From an uncultured Bacteroidales bacterium (lineage in GTDB: Bacteria > Bacteroidota > Bacteroidia > Bacteroidales > P3): 64,000 nt of DNA. Positions 34,524 to 42,986 of this stretch are shown piece by piece. A model generated the notes under the pieces. It saw only the letters and a list, made by a program, of their open reading frames with translations. It searched no databases and had not been told where the DNA came from. The stretch lies in NCBI GenBank assembly GCA_937884485.1, contig CALGCG010000111.1, positions 8,715-72,714 on the forward strand, given 5' to 3'. The stretch's first letter is position 1. The number at the start of each line of letters is the position of its first letter. The position numbers were made by a program, and so were the translations under genes.

Positions 34524-35687
34524 TCACTTTCTCCACACCATCTTATTTACTATTCCCACATAGCTCTGGATAATCTTAACAACCTTGGTGCTGACATTCT
34601 CATCAACATAGTCCGGCACGGGGATGCCATCATCATGGTTGTTGTTCATCTCCACGGCACAGTCTACGGCCTGCAGCAGGCTCTTCTCGTCGATACCAGC
34701 AATGAAGAAGCAGCCCTTGTCCAAGGCCTCTGGACGTTCCGTACTCGTGCGGATGCACACAGCAGGGAATGGATGACCTATGCTGGTGAAGAACGAACTC
34801 TCCTCCGGGAGCGTGCCACTGTCGCTGACAACAGCATACGCATTCATCTGCAGGCAATTGTAGTCGTGGAAGCCCAGCGGTTCGTGCTGAATAACACGCT
34901 TGTCGAGCTGGAATCCAGATGTCTCTAGGCGTTTCCTGCTCCTCGGATGACAGCTGTAGAGAATCGGCATGTCATATTTCTCGGCCATCTTGTTGATGGC
35001 AGTGAAAAGCGAGAGGAAATTCTTCTCAGTGTCGATATTCTCTTCTCGGTGCGCAGAAAGCAGAATGTATTTTCCCTTCGTCAGTCCCAGACGCTGATGA
35101 ATATCGCTGGCCTCGATTTCGGCAAGGTTGTTGTGTAGCACCTCGGCCATGGGGCTGCCCGTGACGTATGTGCGCTCCTTCGGCAGACCGCAGTCGGCCA
35201 GGTAGCGACGCGCATGCTCACTGTAGGCCATATTCACATCGCTGATGATGTCGACGATACGGCGGTTGGTCTCTTCGGGCAGACACTCGTCCTTGCAGCG
35301 GTTGCCAGCTTCCATGTGGAAGATGGGGATATGCAGACGTTTGGCGCCGATGACGCTCAAACAGCTGTTGGTGTCGCCCAGCACCAGCACGGCATCGGGC
35401 TGTATTTCGACCATCAGTTGGTAGCTCTTGGCGATGATATTACCCATGGTCTCGCCGAGATCCTTGCCCACGGCTTCCATATAAATATCCGGGTCAGCAA
35501 GCTTAAGGTCTTTAAAGAAAACACCATTAAGATTATAGTCGTAATTCTGACCGGTATGCGCCAGCAGACAGTCGAAATATTGACGGCATTTGTTGATGAC
35601 CGCAGCGAGACGTATAATCTCGGGACGTGTGCCCACTATGATGAGAAGCTTCAGCTTCCCGTTATTTTTGAAAGATGTCATTGTCAT
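34524..35687 (-). CDS. capG: UDP-N-acetylglucosamine 2-epimerase-like (CapG)
   Basis: A 387-residue non-hydrolysing 2-epimerase. The fold is marked by LLIIVGTRPEIIRLA near the start, HMEAGNRCKDECLPEETNRR in the centre and SDSGTLPEESSFF in the nucleotide site. In the CapE-CapF-CapG route it converts UDP-N-acetyl-L-talosaminyl or pneumosaminyl precursors to UDP-N-acetyl-L-fucosamine. The start ATG shares a base with the stop of a leftover capF end (TAATG at 35685-35689), which supports the chosen start. Assignment to capG rests on neighbours as much as on sequence, since these epimerases are closely related. Confidence 0.88.
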   Translation of the reverse strand: MTMTSFKNNGKLKLLIIVGTRPEIIRLAAVINKCRQYFDCLLAHTGQNYDYNLNGVFFKDLKLADPDIYMEAVGKDLGETMGNIIAKSYQLMVEIQPDAVLVLGDTNSCLSVIGAKRLHIPIFHMEAGNRCKDECLPEETNRRIVDIISDVNMAYSEHARRYLADCGLPKERTYVTGSPMAEVLHNNLAEIEASDIHQRLGLTKGKYILLSAHREENIDTEKNFLSLFTAINKMAEKYDMPILYSCHPRSRKRLETSGFQLDKRVIQHEPLGFHDYNCLQMNAYAVVSDSGTLPEESSFFTSIGHPFPAVCIRTSTERPEALDKGCFFIAGIDEKSLLQAVDCAVEMNNNHDDGIPVPDYVDENVSTKVVKIIQSYVGIVNKMVWRK

Positions 35688-35815
35688 TATACTTTTTCAA
35701 AGAAAGTGTCCGGTTTTTCTGGATTGAAGACCTCGTTGCAATACATGTCGAAAAGTCCGGTGGCCTTTTCGACAGCGAGGCTGAACGAGAGTGCCGAGCA
35801 GAACTCTCTTACCTC
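35687..35815 (-). pseudogene. Leftover end of a second capF gene
   Basis: On the minus strand the reading ends with CNEVFNPEKPDTFFEKV and a stop overlapping the capG start. The intact CapF ends with NEQFDPNHPDTFFEKV, so this is a second capF C-terminus. The residues just before it (SALSFSLAVEKATG) do not match the intact CapF. This is a recombination scar or a partly replaced gene between capF and capG. Confidence 0.65.
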
Positions 35816-35824
35816 GCAGTTTGG

Positions 35825-37075
35825 TTATACCTTTTCAAAGAATGTGTCTGGATGATTAGGATCAAACTGCTCATTCGCCCACATAACTGTCACCAAATTC
35901 TCAGTGTCGCTGAGATTAATAATGTTATGTGTATATCCAGGCAGCATGTGGATGCACTGGATATTGTCGCCTGAGACTTCAAACTCCAGGATTTTGCCTT
36001 CTGGGTCGTTCAGATTACGTTCCTGAATGAGGCCATGCCCGCTGACAACAATAAAGAACTCCCACTTCGTGTTATGCCAGTGCTGTCCTTTGGTGATACC
36101 CGGCTTGCTGATATTGATGCTCACCTGTCCACAGTTTAATGTATGAACCATCTCCGTGAAACTTCCGCGGTCGTCCACGTTCATCTTCAACGGGAATGCC
36201 ACCTTCTCCTTGGGCAGATAACTCAGATACGTGCTGTAGAGCTTCTTGGCGAAGCTGCCATTGGGAATCTCAGGTATTGTGAGCGTCTTGGGCTGTTCAG
36301 TGAAACTCTTGAGGAGTTCAACAATCTCTCCCAGTGTTATCTTATGGGTCGTCGGCACATAACAATATCGCCCGTCATTTTGGGGCAGGACCTCCAGTCC
36401 ATCGAACTCGCACCTGTGCTCCATGCCAAGCAAACAGGCTATCATCTCGTCCACGAGGTCGTCGACATATAGCAACTCCAGTTCAACACTGGGGTCATTT
36501 ACCGTATACGGCAGGTCGTTGGCAAAAGCATTGCAGAAGGTTGCCACGGCGCTGTTGTAGTTGGGACGGCACCACTTGCCGAAGAGGTTCGGAAAGCGAT
36601 ATATGCAGACCCTTGGCCTGAGTTGAGAGTTGAGAGTTGAGAGTCGAGAGTTGTCTGCTCTCAGAAAATCCTTCTCATATTCGAGGAAAAGATTCTCTCC
36701 AGCCTTTTTACTTCTTCCGTATTCAGAGTTTCCAAATCTCCCCGTCAGCGACGCCTGCTGCGAAGAGGACAGCATCACAGGACAGCGGTTGCCGTGCTTC
36801 TTCAATGTATCCAAAAGTGTGGATGCAAAGCCGAAGTTGCCCTGCATGAATTCCTCCTGGTTCTGCGGACGGTTCACCCCGGCGAGGTTGAACACGAAGT
36901 CTGCCTCACGGCAATACCGATCTAACTCCTCCGGAGTGGAATCAATATCATATTCAAAGACATCTTCTACAGACAGTGCTGGGAATCGCCTGTCTTTTCC
37001 GTCTTTTATATTGTTTAGCGAAGCACAAAGATTTTTACCTACAAACCCTTTCGCGCCTGTAACTAATATACGCAT
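35825..37075 (-). CDS. capF: CapF, reductase with C-terminal cupin epimerase domain
   Basis: A 416-residue bifunctional enzyme of UDP-L-FucNAc synthesis: the cupin part epimerises C3, then the short-chain dehydrogenase part reduces C4 with NADPH. The N-terminal Rossmann motif GAKGFVG and the catalytic YGRSKKAGENL (Y-x3-K) are present. The cupin at about 280-416 has the metal or ligand histidines (GITKGQHWHNTKWEFF) and ends PDTFFEKV. The order capE, capF, capG on one strand is the classic arrangement of this pathway. Confidence 0.92.
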   Translation of the reverse strand: MRILVTGAKGFVGKNLCASLNNIKDGKDRRFPALSVEDVFEYDIDSTPEELDRYCREADFVFNLAGVNRPQNQEEFMQGNFGFASTLLDTLKKHGNRCPVMLSSSQQASLTGRFGNSEYGRSKKAGENLFLEYEKDFLRADNSRLSTLNSQLRPRVCIYRFPNLFGKWCRPNYNSAVATFCNAFANDLPYTVNDPSVELELLYVDDLVDEMIACLLGMEHRCEFDGLEVLPQNDGRYCYVPTTHKITLGEIVELLKSFTEQPKTLTIPEIPNGSFAKKLYSTYLSYLPKEKVAFPLKMNVDDRGSFTEMVHTLNCGQVSINISKPGITKGQHWHNTKWEFFIVVSGHGLIQERNLNDPEGKILEFEVSGDNIQCIHMLPGYTHNIINLSDTENLVTVMWANEQFDPNHPDTFFEKV

Positions 37076-37078
37076 ATT

Positions 37079-37295
37079 CTTTTTCTTATTTGACCACGGA
37101 TAGCTCGGATTGAACGGATTATCTTTTTATTGATGACAATCTTGGAAAAGATTGCTTTGTTGCGAACAAAGGTTGATATTGTTTGGAGGTATCTTGAAAG
37201 TACACTTTCAGAAGTTCCTCAAAATAATACCAACTTATCATCAATAAAAATACCTATCTTTTATCTGTGTAAATCTGTGAGATCCGTGTTCGTTA
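37079..37295. repeat. Gap with dispersed atccgtg-type repeats
   Basis: Two pieces, gaccacggatagctcggatt (37092-37111) and atctgtgtaaatctgtgaga (37264-37283), followed by tccgtg, resemble the short elements at 38395-38412 and 63867-63900. A frame at 37130-37378 overlaps capE on the other strand and has no recognisable content. Confidence 0.5.
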
Positions 37296-38351
37296 TTACA
37301 CTAAGTTGGGGATGCCGGCTAATTCGTTTTGGATGTAAGTCAACGAAGCGATCTTCTCCTTGGTCTCTTCAAGATTGAGGCGGTAGGTATTGTTGGAGTT
37401 GAACTCCTCGACGGTGGCCCGCTTGGTGTCGCCATCCTTGAAGTATTTGTCGTAGTTGAGGTCGCGGTTGTCGGCAGGCACAGCATAGAAATTGCCCATG
37501 TCAATAGCCTTGGCCGCCTCCTCTTTGGTCAGCAGCGTCTCGTACATCTTCTCACCGTGGCGGATGCCGATCACGCGGATCTCGGGTTCGACAGGAGCCT
37601 GGTGCTTGAAGAGTTCCACAACGGCTTCCGCCTGCGTCTGGATGGTGCATGCGGGGGCCTTCTGCACCAGGATGTCGCCGTTCTTGCCATTCTCGAACGC
37701 AAAGAGAACGAGGTCTACAGCCTCTTCCAGCGACATGATAAAGCGGGTCATGCTGGGCTCTGTGATGGTGATGGGGTTGCCCTTGCGGATCTGGTCAATC
37801 CAGAGAGGGATGACGCTGCCGCGGCTGCACATCACATTGCCATAACGGGTGCAGCAAATCTTGGTGTCGCCACTCAGACGGCTCTTGGCCACGGCTATCT
37901 TCTCCTCGATGGCTTTGGTGATGCCCATCGCGTTGATGGGATAGGCTGCCTTGTCGGTGGAGAGGCAGATCACGCACTTCACGCCCGCGTCGATAGCTGC
38001 ATCCAGCGTGTTGTCCGTGCCGATGACGTTGGTCTTGACGGCCTCCATCGGGAAGAACTCGCAGCTGGGCACCTGCTTCAGCGCCGCGGCGTGGAAGACG
38101 TAGTCCACGCCCTTCATCGCGTACTTCAGCGTGCTCTTGTTGCGCACGTCGCCGATGTAGAACTTGATCTTGTTGGCCACCTCCGGCATACGTGCCTGGA
38201 AGTCGTGTCGCATATCGTCCTGCTTCTTCTCGTCGCGCGAGAAAATGCGGATCTCGCCGATGTCGGTTCTAAGGAACCTGTTCAACACTGCATTACCAAA
38301 ACTGCCCGTACCACCGGTAATGAGCAGCGTCTTGTCTTTAAATAAGCTCAT
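37296..38351 (-). CDS. capE: CapE, UDP-GlcNAc 4,6-dehydratase/5-epimerase
   Basis: A 351-residue short-chain dehydrogenase that starts UDP-L-FucNAc synthesis from UDP-GlcNAc by dehydration with inversion at C5. The NAD-binding motif GGTGSFGNAVLNRFL is at the start, and the active site has MGITKAIEEKI, the M-x3-K motif of CapE/FlaA1-type enzymes in place of Y-x3-K. The pairing with CapF and CapG argues for the inverting CapE type over the retaining PglF type. It could also feed the PglE/PglD branch, which lacks its own dehydratase here. Confidence 0.92.
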   Translation of the reverse strand: MSLFKDKTLLITGGTGSFGNAVLNRFLRTDIGEIRIFSRDEKKQDDMRHDFQARMPEVANKIKFYIGDVRNKSTLKYAMKGVDYVFHAAALKQVPSCEFFPMEAVKTNVIGTDNTLDAAIDAGVKCVICLSTDKAAYPINAMGITKAIEEKIAVAKSRLSGDTKICCTRYGNVMCSRGSVIPLWIDQIRKGNPITITEPSMTRFIMSLEEAVDLVLFAFENGKNGDILVQKAPACTIQTQAEAVVELFKHQAPVEPEIRVIGIRHGEKMYETLLTKEEAAKAIDMGNFYAVPADNRDLNYDKYFKDGDTKRATVEEFNSNNTYRLNLEETKEKIASLTYIQNELAGIPNLV

Positions 38352-38406
38352 AACTTATATAAATCTTAAACTATCTAATTCTCAGATTTTTGATAATAAA
38401 TCCGTG

Positions 38407-39714
38407 CTATCTGTGCGACAAAATCGCATTGTAAGTATTCTCCACCGTATAGTTCGCCTTCAGGAATTCATACCCTTTCTCTCCCATCGTCAGCCTATCC
38501 GCTGCAATCATTTTGTCGAGGATGGCCGTGAAGGCCTCCACCGAGTTGCTCTCGCACCAGAATCCGAAATCGTTCTCCTCCGCGATGCTGCCCATATCAC
38601 AGTTCGGATCCGTGGCGCACAGCACCGGCATCTTGTTCTCCAGATACGACAGCAGCCGCGACGGGAAGTTCGGAATCGTAAACCGATGGTCCAAGAATAT
38701 GAGACCCACGTCGCACGCCCGCACCAACTCGTCATACTCTGCCTTGGGCAAACCTTCCATCACCGTGATGGAAAGTTTAGAATCTGTGACTAGTGTAGAG
38801 TTTGCATCTGACAAATGTTCTCCATGCTTTCCACTATCAACAACTGCACTGTCTTTCAACTTTAAACTTTCAACTTTCAACTTTGAATTGTACCAAACTT
38901 TCAGTTTGGGCAGCTCTGTCCCCGTACCAATCACCACGAAGTGACAATCCGTCCGCTTCGCATTCGCCTCAAGACACTTCATCAAAAACGGAATTCCCTG
39001 CGGCTTCCCCAGGTTCCCCCCATAGATAAAGATAGGCTTATCTATAGGCAATCCATACTTCTCCCGCACTTTCAACTTGTCAATTGACTCTAAACACTCA
39101 ACTCTCAACTCTACACTGTTTGGAGCCACCTCCACCTTCGTCGGATCTATTTCCGGATTATGACGGACGACGTAGCTGACATTTGCCGGACTCATACATC
39201 CGATATAGTCGCTCAGCGCATACATTTTCTTCTCCTTCCTACGGAAGAACCTATACAGCAAGCCTTTCACCCCTGAAGTACTCATCATCCCAAGGTCTAC
39301 CGCATTCTGCGGGAATATATCTTTCAGTAGCAGATACGACTTCGCCTGCGGATTCCGCCGTTTCAGGTAGGCTATCACGTTAGGAAATGTGATGGGTGGC
39401 GTGCTGTAAAGAATCAAGTCAAAGTGAACACCATTCAAGTATTTTTTTATAGCAGTCTTAAATTGGTTTTCTAGCATTAATGTGCCAATCCCCTTTTCTA
39501 CAATATTCGTCTTTTGAATGTTTAGTGTTTTTACGTTCAAGACATGCACCCCATTACTCTCCTTCAAGCTAGTTGGCTGTCTAAGCCTACGTTCGCTTGA
39601 CGTGACAATATACACATTATGACCCTCATCGCGGAATTTACGCATCAGGTCATGGTAGATGCCACGCTCTTCGACATTAGCGATACAGGCAAGAGTCAGA
39701 AAAATAACATTCAT
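38407..39714 (-). CDS. Glycosyltransferase family 4 (WbuB-like)
   Basis: A 435-residue GT4 enzyme of the WbuB group. WbuB proteins are often encoded with CapE-F-G and are thought to transfer L-FucNAc. Motifs include DLILYSTPPITF near residue 115, FIYGGNLGKPQGIPFLMKC at the domain boundary, and the nucleotide-binding EYDELVRACDVGLIFLD followed by FPSRLLSYLENKMPVL. A run of about 30 residues (SLKLKDSAVVDSGKHG region) is unusual and corresponds to tttcaactttaaactttc repeats at about 38856-38885 that seem to have entered the gene. The stop overlaps the acetyltransferase start side by four bases. Confidence 0.85.
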   Translation of the reverse strand: MNVIFLTLACIANVEERGIYHDLMRKFRDEGHNVYIVTSSERRLRQPTSLKESNGVHVLNVKTLNIQKTNIVEKGIGTLMLENQFKTAIKKYLNGVHFDLILYSTPPITFPNVIAYLKRRNPQAKSYLLLKDIFPQNAVDLGMMSTSGVKGLLYRFFRRKEKKMYALSDYIGCMSPANVSYVVRHNPEIDPTKVEVAPNSVELRVECLESIDKLKVREKYGLPIDKPIFIYGGNLGKPQGIPFLMKCLEANAKRTDCHFVVIGTGTELPKLKVWYNSKLKVESLKLKDSAVVDSGKHGEHLSDANSTLVTDSKLSITVMEGLPKAEYDELVRACDVGLIFLDHRFTIPNFPSRLLSYLENKMPVLCATDPNCDMGSIAEENDFGFWCESNSVEAFTAILDKMIAADRLTMGEKGYEFLKANYTVENTYNAILSHR

Positions 39715-40361
39715 TGTTTATGATATTTTATCGGTTTTGCAGGTACGCCAACTGCGGTGCAATTAGCAGGAAGTGATTTTGCGACGACAGCCCCAGCACC
39801 GACTATAACATAATCACCTATTTCAAGTTGATTGATAATTTTTGCACCTGTTCCTACATATACTCCTTCACCAATTGTTACTTCTCCCGAAATATTAACA
39901 GAAGGCATAAAAGCGGCATAATCTTTTATCATTGTATCATGCCCCACAGTACATTGCAAGTTCAGAATTACATAATCTTTTATCTCTACATTTGTCGTTA
40001 ACATCACTCCTGCACAGATAATGCATCCTTTACCTATCTTCACGTACTCCTTATCACCCATCCATACCGACGGGTGGATCAATGTAGGATAAATAACTAA
40101 TGGATTAGTTATTCTATCAAGTATTTTTTTCTTGACAATCGGACTACCAATGGAAACTGCAAGACTTATAGGTGTTTCCCATTTATTCAACTCCTCTGTT
40201 TTACCTAGTGTGGGATAACCGTTCACCATCACGCCCTTCTCATACCCGTCATCAAAGAAGCCAACAATATTCCATATCGATTGAACTTTGTTGATATCCT
40301 TAATCAATGCCAATACTTCTCGGCCAAATCCGCCAACGCCAAATATCGCAATATCTTTCAT
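39711..40361 (-). CDS. Sugar O/N-acetyltransferase (NeuD/PglD-like)
   Basis: A 216-residue acetyltransferase with an N-terminal Rossmann-like domain (IFGVGGFGREVLALI) and a C-terminal left-handed beta-helix of hexapeptide repeats (CTVGHDTMIKDY, VTIGEGVYVGTGA, VIVGAGAVVAKSL). The ending VGVPAKPIKYHKQ is typical. PglD enzymes acetylate the 4-amino group made by PglE to give UDP-diNAcBac-type sugars. It sits between the initiating transferase and the WbuB-like gene. Confidence 0.9.
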   Translation of the reverse strand: MKDIAIFGVGGFGREVLALIKDINKVQSIWNIVGFFDDGYEKGVMVNGYPTLGKTEELNKWETPISLAVSIGSPIVKKKILDRITNPLVIYPTLIHPSVWMGDKEYVKIGKGCIICAGVMLTTNVEIKDYVILNLQCTVGHDTMIKDYAAFMPSVNISGEVTIGEGVYVGTGAKIINQLEIGDYVIVGAGAVVAKSLPANCTAVGVPAKPIKYHKQ

Positions 40362-40363
40362 CG

Positions 40364-40972
40364 TTAATTGTTTCCGTTAAAGGCTTCCATTGTCGCTGAC
40401 GTAGCGGAATTAATATCCTTCCGCATCAGCACGTTCTTTATCGTGATAAATATCACCTGTAAATCTGTCTTTAATGAACAGTGGTCCACATACCACACAT
40501 CCAGTTTGAACTTCTCCGTCCAGCTGATGGCATTACGACCGTGGCACTGCGCCCAGCCGCTGATACCTGGTCTTACTTCGTGGCGACGAGCCTGTTCTGG
40601 TGTGTACAACGGCAGATACTGTGGTAGAAGCGGCCTTGGCCCTATCAATGCCATATCGCCCTTTAGCACGTTGATCAGCTGCGGCAGCTCGTCAATTGAT
40701 GTGGAACGTACAAACCGCCCAACTTTCGTTAGTCGTTGTGCATCCGGCAGCAGGTTTCCCCCTGCATCCCGTTCATCTGTCATCGTCTTAAACTTAATGA
40801 CCTTGAAGATCTTCGCATCCTTCCCTGGCCGCTCCTGGAAGAAGAACGCACCCGCCCCTTTGTTGGCAAAATGCAGCCACAACGTTATCACCAGCAATAT
40901 CGGACTGATGATAATCAACGCCACAAGCGAGATGCTGAAGTCCAGCACCCGCTTAAAGAAGTGTTTATACAT
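40364..40972 (-). CDS. Initiating sugar-1-phosphate transferase (PglC-like)
   Basis: A 202-residue membrane phosphoglycosyltransferase that places the first sugar phosphate on undecaprenyl phosphate. It has a single N-terminal reentrant helix (DFSISLVALIIISPILLVIT), then FFFQERPGKDAKIFKVIKFK, RSTSIDELPQLINVLKGDM and GPRPLLPQYLPLY, all diagnostic of the small PglC/WcaJ catalytic domain. The start MYKHFFKRVLD at 40972 was chosen over a longer frame. The small size points to the PglC type, in line with a PglE/PglD-made sugar as substrate. Confidence 0.92.
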   Translation of the reverse strand: MYKHFFKRVLDFSISLVALIIISPILLVITLWLHFANKGAGAFFFQERPGKDAKIFKVIKFKTMTDERDAGGNLLPDAQRLTKVGRFVRSTSIDELPQLINVLKGDMALIGPRPLLPQYLPLYTPEQARRHEVRPGISGWAQCHGRNAISWTEKFKLDVWYVDHCSLKTDLQVIFITIKNVLMRKDINSATSATMEAFNGNN

Positions 40973-41073
40973 AAAAAAAACAATGAAATTGACAAAACCA
41001 CATAGGGTCACTTCCTTAAGAAGTGACCATCAGGGCTATAGAATTGAGTTAAATATTTAGAAGTAGTATGATT

Positions 41074-41709
41074 CTAAGGTCTGCCGTCCAACACAATCCT
41101 GCATGACACGTAGGCTTCAAAACCGGCATTGGATATCCTTTTGTCGGTCAGTGTATAGATGGGTGGGATAATTCTGACTGCATTATTAAAGGCATCTGCC
41201 ATTCCGACAGGCGATTTAACGGCTCGTTCTTTGACGGAAAGGTAGCAAATCCGATGCTTTCGCGACGTCATTTCAGTTTTTAGGCGGGCAGAGCCTTGCA
41301 GAAACTGCAATGTCCTTGCCAACTCGTGAGTCCCTGCAGCCTTCTTGTTTTGCAGTTTTCCTTCACATAGCTCGTTCAGAAGGAAATAATCCGACCGTCC
41401 ATCGATGTCGAATGCCAGATAGTCGCAGCGTCCTACACCTCGTGAATATTTTGATGCATCGTAAGCGGACAAGTATTCATCGTACCTTACAAAACGGAGC
41501 GTATATCCATTCGTGTTGACGTATGTCACGATTCCCGTATTTGCTTTGACCACCGGCATTGCTCCTGATTTACAATCCACCAAATCAAACAAACCGCTGG
41601 TAACGTCGAAACATTTTAAACCCACCTCAGGGAATGGGCCTATGGCCCTGTTACGGGCTTGGCGACTCTTCAACAGTCCATCCACCTCATTTTTCAGCAG
41701 CTGGTCCAT
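41074..41709 (-). CDS. Unknown effector candidate paired with ATPase
   Basis: A 211-residue protein I cannot name. The segment GRCDYLAFDIDGRSDYF and then LLNELCEGKLQ (Asp96, Glu113, E116-G-K118) has the acid plus E-x-K pattern of a PD-(D/E)xK nuclease, with a later helix THELARTLQFLQGS. This is a weak match and needs structural support. It overlaps the 3' end of an ABC-type ATPase gene by 23 bases, the two-gene layout of Septu, PARIS and related systems, where the second protein is the effector. Confidence 0.55.
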   Translation of the reverse strand: MDQLLKNEVDGLLKSRQARNRAIGPFPEVGLKCFDVTSGLFDLVDCKSGAMPVVKANTGIVTYVNTNGYTLRFVRYDEYLSAYDASKYSRGVGRCDYLAFDIDGRSDYFLLNELCEGKLQNKKAAGTHELARTLQFLQGSARLKTEMTSRKHRICYLSVKERAVKSPVGMADAFNNAVRIIPPIYTLTDKRISNAGFEAYVSCRIVLDGRP

Positions 41710-42847
41710 CGTTCAACACGTTATACTCAGAATAGATGTTGCTGATTGTTTCTGACATCGAAGAGGCATCAATAATATCGTGACCGTCGCCTATGCGTAG
41801 CGTATAGCACCTTCCCTTATCCATATAGTAGGCATTAATGTCCTCATAGCAGACCCCTCCCTCCATGCCTTTCTTGCTTCTGGCAATGAGCAGGTTAATG
41901 TAGTTCACGATATACGGGCTATGGGTGGCCAGCATCACCGTGTAGTCGCTCGCAGCATCATTGTTCTTTGCGAAGCAACGTCTTACCATAAAATCAATCA
42001 AGTGCGTCTGACTGTCAGGGTCAAGACTCAGTTCCGGCTCCTCAATCAGGAAGTTCACCCTCCTGTGTCGTATTTCTCCTATGTTCATCTGCGGGCGGAA
42101 ATCCTTAAGGCTGTCCGTCTCAGAAAGCATCTTGAAGATAGACTGGTTGAACCGCTTCACGATATCGAACTTGTCAGTATAGTACATCATCACGGCTACA
42201 AGAGGCAGCACAGTCTGTATGCCGGATGAAGCTTCGTTAAGCCTAATATCAAACTGCTCATCTTCTCCTCCCATTCCCTCAACATGATAAGCATCAGCAC
42301 CCTTTGAGTTGGTATGGCGAAGCCTAACCCCCAGGTAGTCCAGATCTATCGTCTCATAGTTTCTCATAGCCATGATGAAATCATCAAGCATCTCGTTCAG
42401 ATAGAAGCCGGCATCTTTTCTGTTTGTGCGCAGCGACACCAGGTCAGAAATCATATTCCTCTTCTCGGTGATGAAGCAAATCTTCTCCAAGCTTAGGAAA
42501 CCATTTCCGGAGTGGTCAATGCGCAAACCGTCTTTATCGAACACGATCATCGTACCATCGTAGATGTACTTTATGACGGTATCCGGATTGAGAGGCACGT
42601 TGCTCGTCTTGAAATAGCTGCGGAAGTCAAATTTGAACGGTGACTCTTTGATGTTGCCCATCTGCAGATATTGACGCAGATACACCATCTTGTTCACCCA
42701 ACGGCATATAGAAAGCACCTTCATAACAGTACTCTTACCGCAACCGGACTTGCCTATCAGTACCGTCATCGGAGTAATGTCTTCCATAATCACCTCCTTC
42801 ACCGGTCCAAGATTCCGAATTAATAACGACTCTCTTATTCTTGTCAT
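41687..42847 (-). CDS. ABC-type AAA ATPase, partner of unknown effector
   Basis: A 386-residue ATPase of the AAA_21 or OLD-like type. Walker A is GKSGCGKSTVMKVL (32-45), a signature-like ASSGIQTVLPLVAVM, Walker B INFLIEEPELSLDPDSQ and switch histidine LATHSPYIV are visible. The start at 42847 (MTRIRESLLIRNLG) follows a -7 box at 42867-42874 very closely; a longer frame to 42913 would run through that promoter. It lies between the initiating transferase gene and a DUF262/HEPN pair. It shares the 67-base upstream block with the HNH-PARIS-like operon. Confidence 0.8.
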   Translation of the reverse strand: MTRIRESLLIRNLGPVKEVIMEDITPMTVLIGKSGCGKSTVMKVLSICRWVNKMVYLRQYLQMGNIKESPFKFDFRSYFKTSNVPLNPDTVIKYIYDGTMIVFDKDGLRIDHSGNGFLSLEKICFITEKRNMISDLVSLRTNRKDAGFYLNEMLDDFIMAMRNYETIDLDYLGVRLRHTNSKGADAYHVEGMGGEDEQFDIRLNEASSGIQTVLPLVAVMMYYTDKFDIVKRFNQSIFKMLSETDSLKDFRPQMNIGEIRHRRVNFLIEEPELSLDPDSQTHLIDFMVRRCFAKNNDAASDYTVMLATHSPYIVNYINLLIARSKKGMEGGVCYEDINAYYMDKGRCYTLRIGDGHDIIDASSMSETISNIYSEYNVLNDGPAAEK

Positions 42848-42865
42848 ATTTTTTTCTTTAATCTT

Positions 42866-42932
42866 GCAAAGATAACGAAACCCACCCGAATTTATTGCAT
42901 TCGTTTGCAACATTTACAAATCTTTAACCCTT
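42866..42932 (-). promoter_or_regulatory. 67-base upstream block with promoter, copy B
   Basis: Contains the -7 box tatctttg on the minus strand (42867-42874). It is collinear with 24584-24650 over 67 bases without gaps. The start codon at 42847 would leave a leader of about 13 bases. Confidence 0.7.
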
Positions 42933-42986
42933 AGCCCCATAACCTACTTCAATCAACGTTAGAGTTAAGGTTACAATATCAAAGCC

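Noticed and set aside
37130..37378. 82-residue plus-strand frame before capE
   Set aside because: It overlaps the end of capE and has no recognisable content or start signal.
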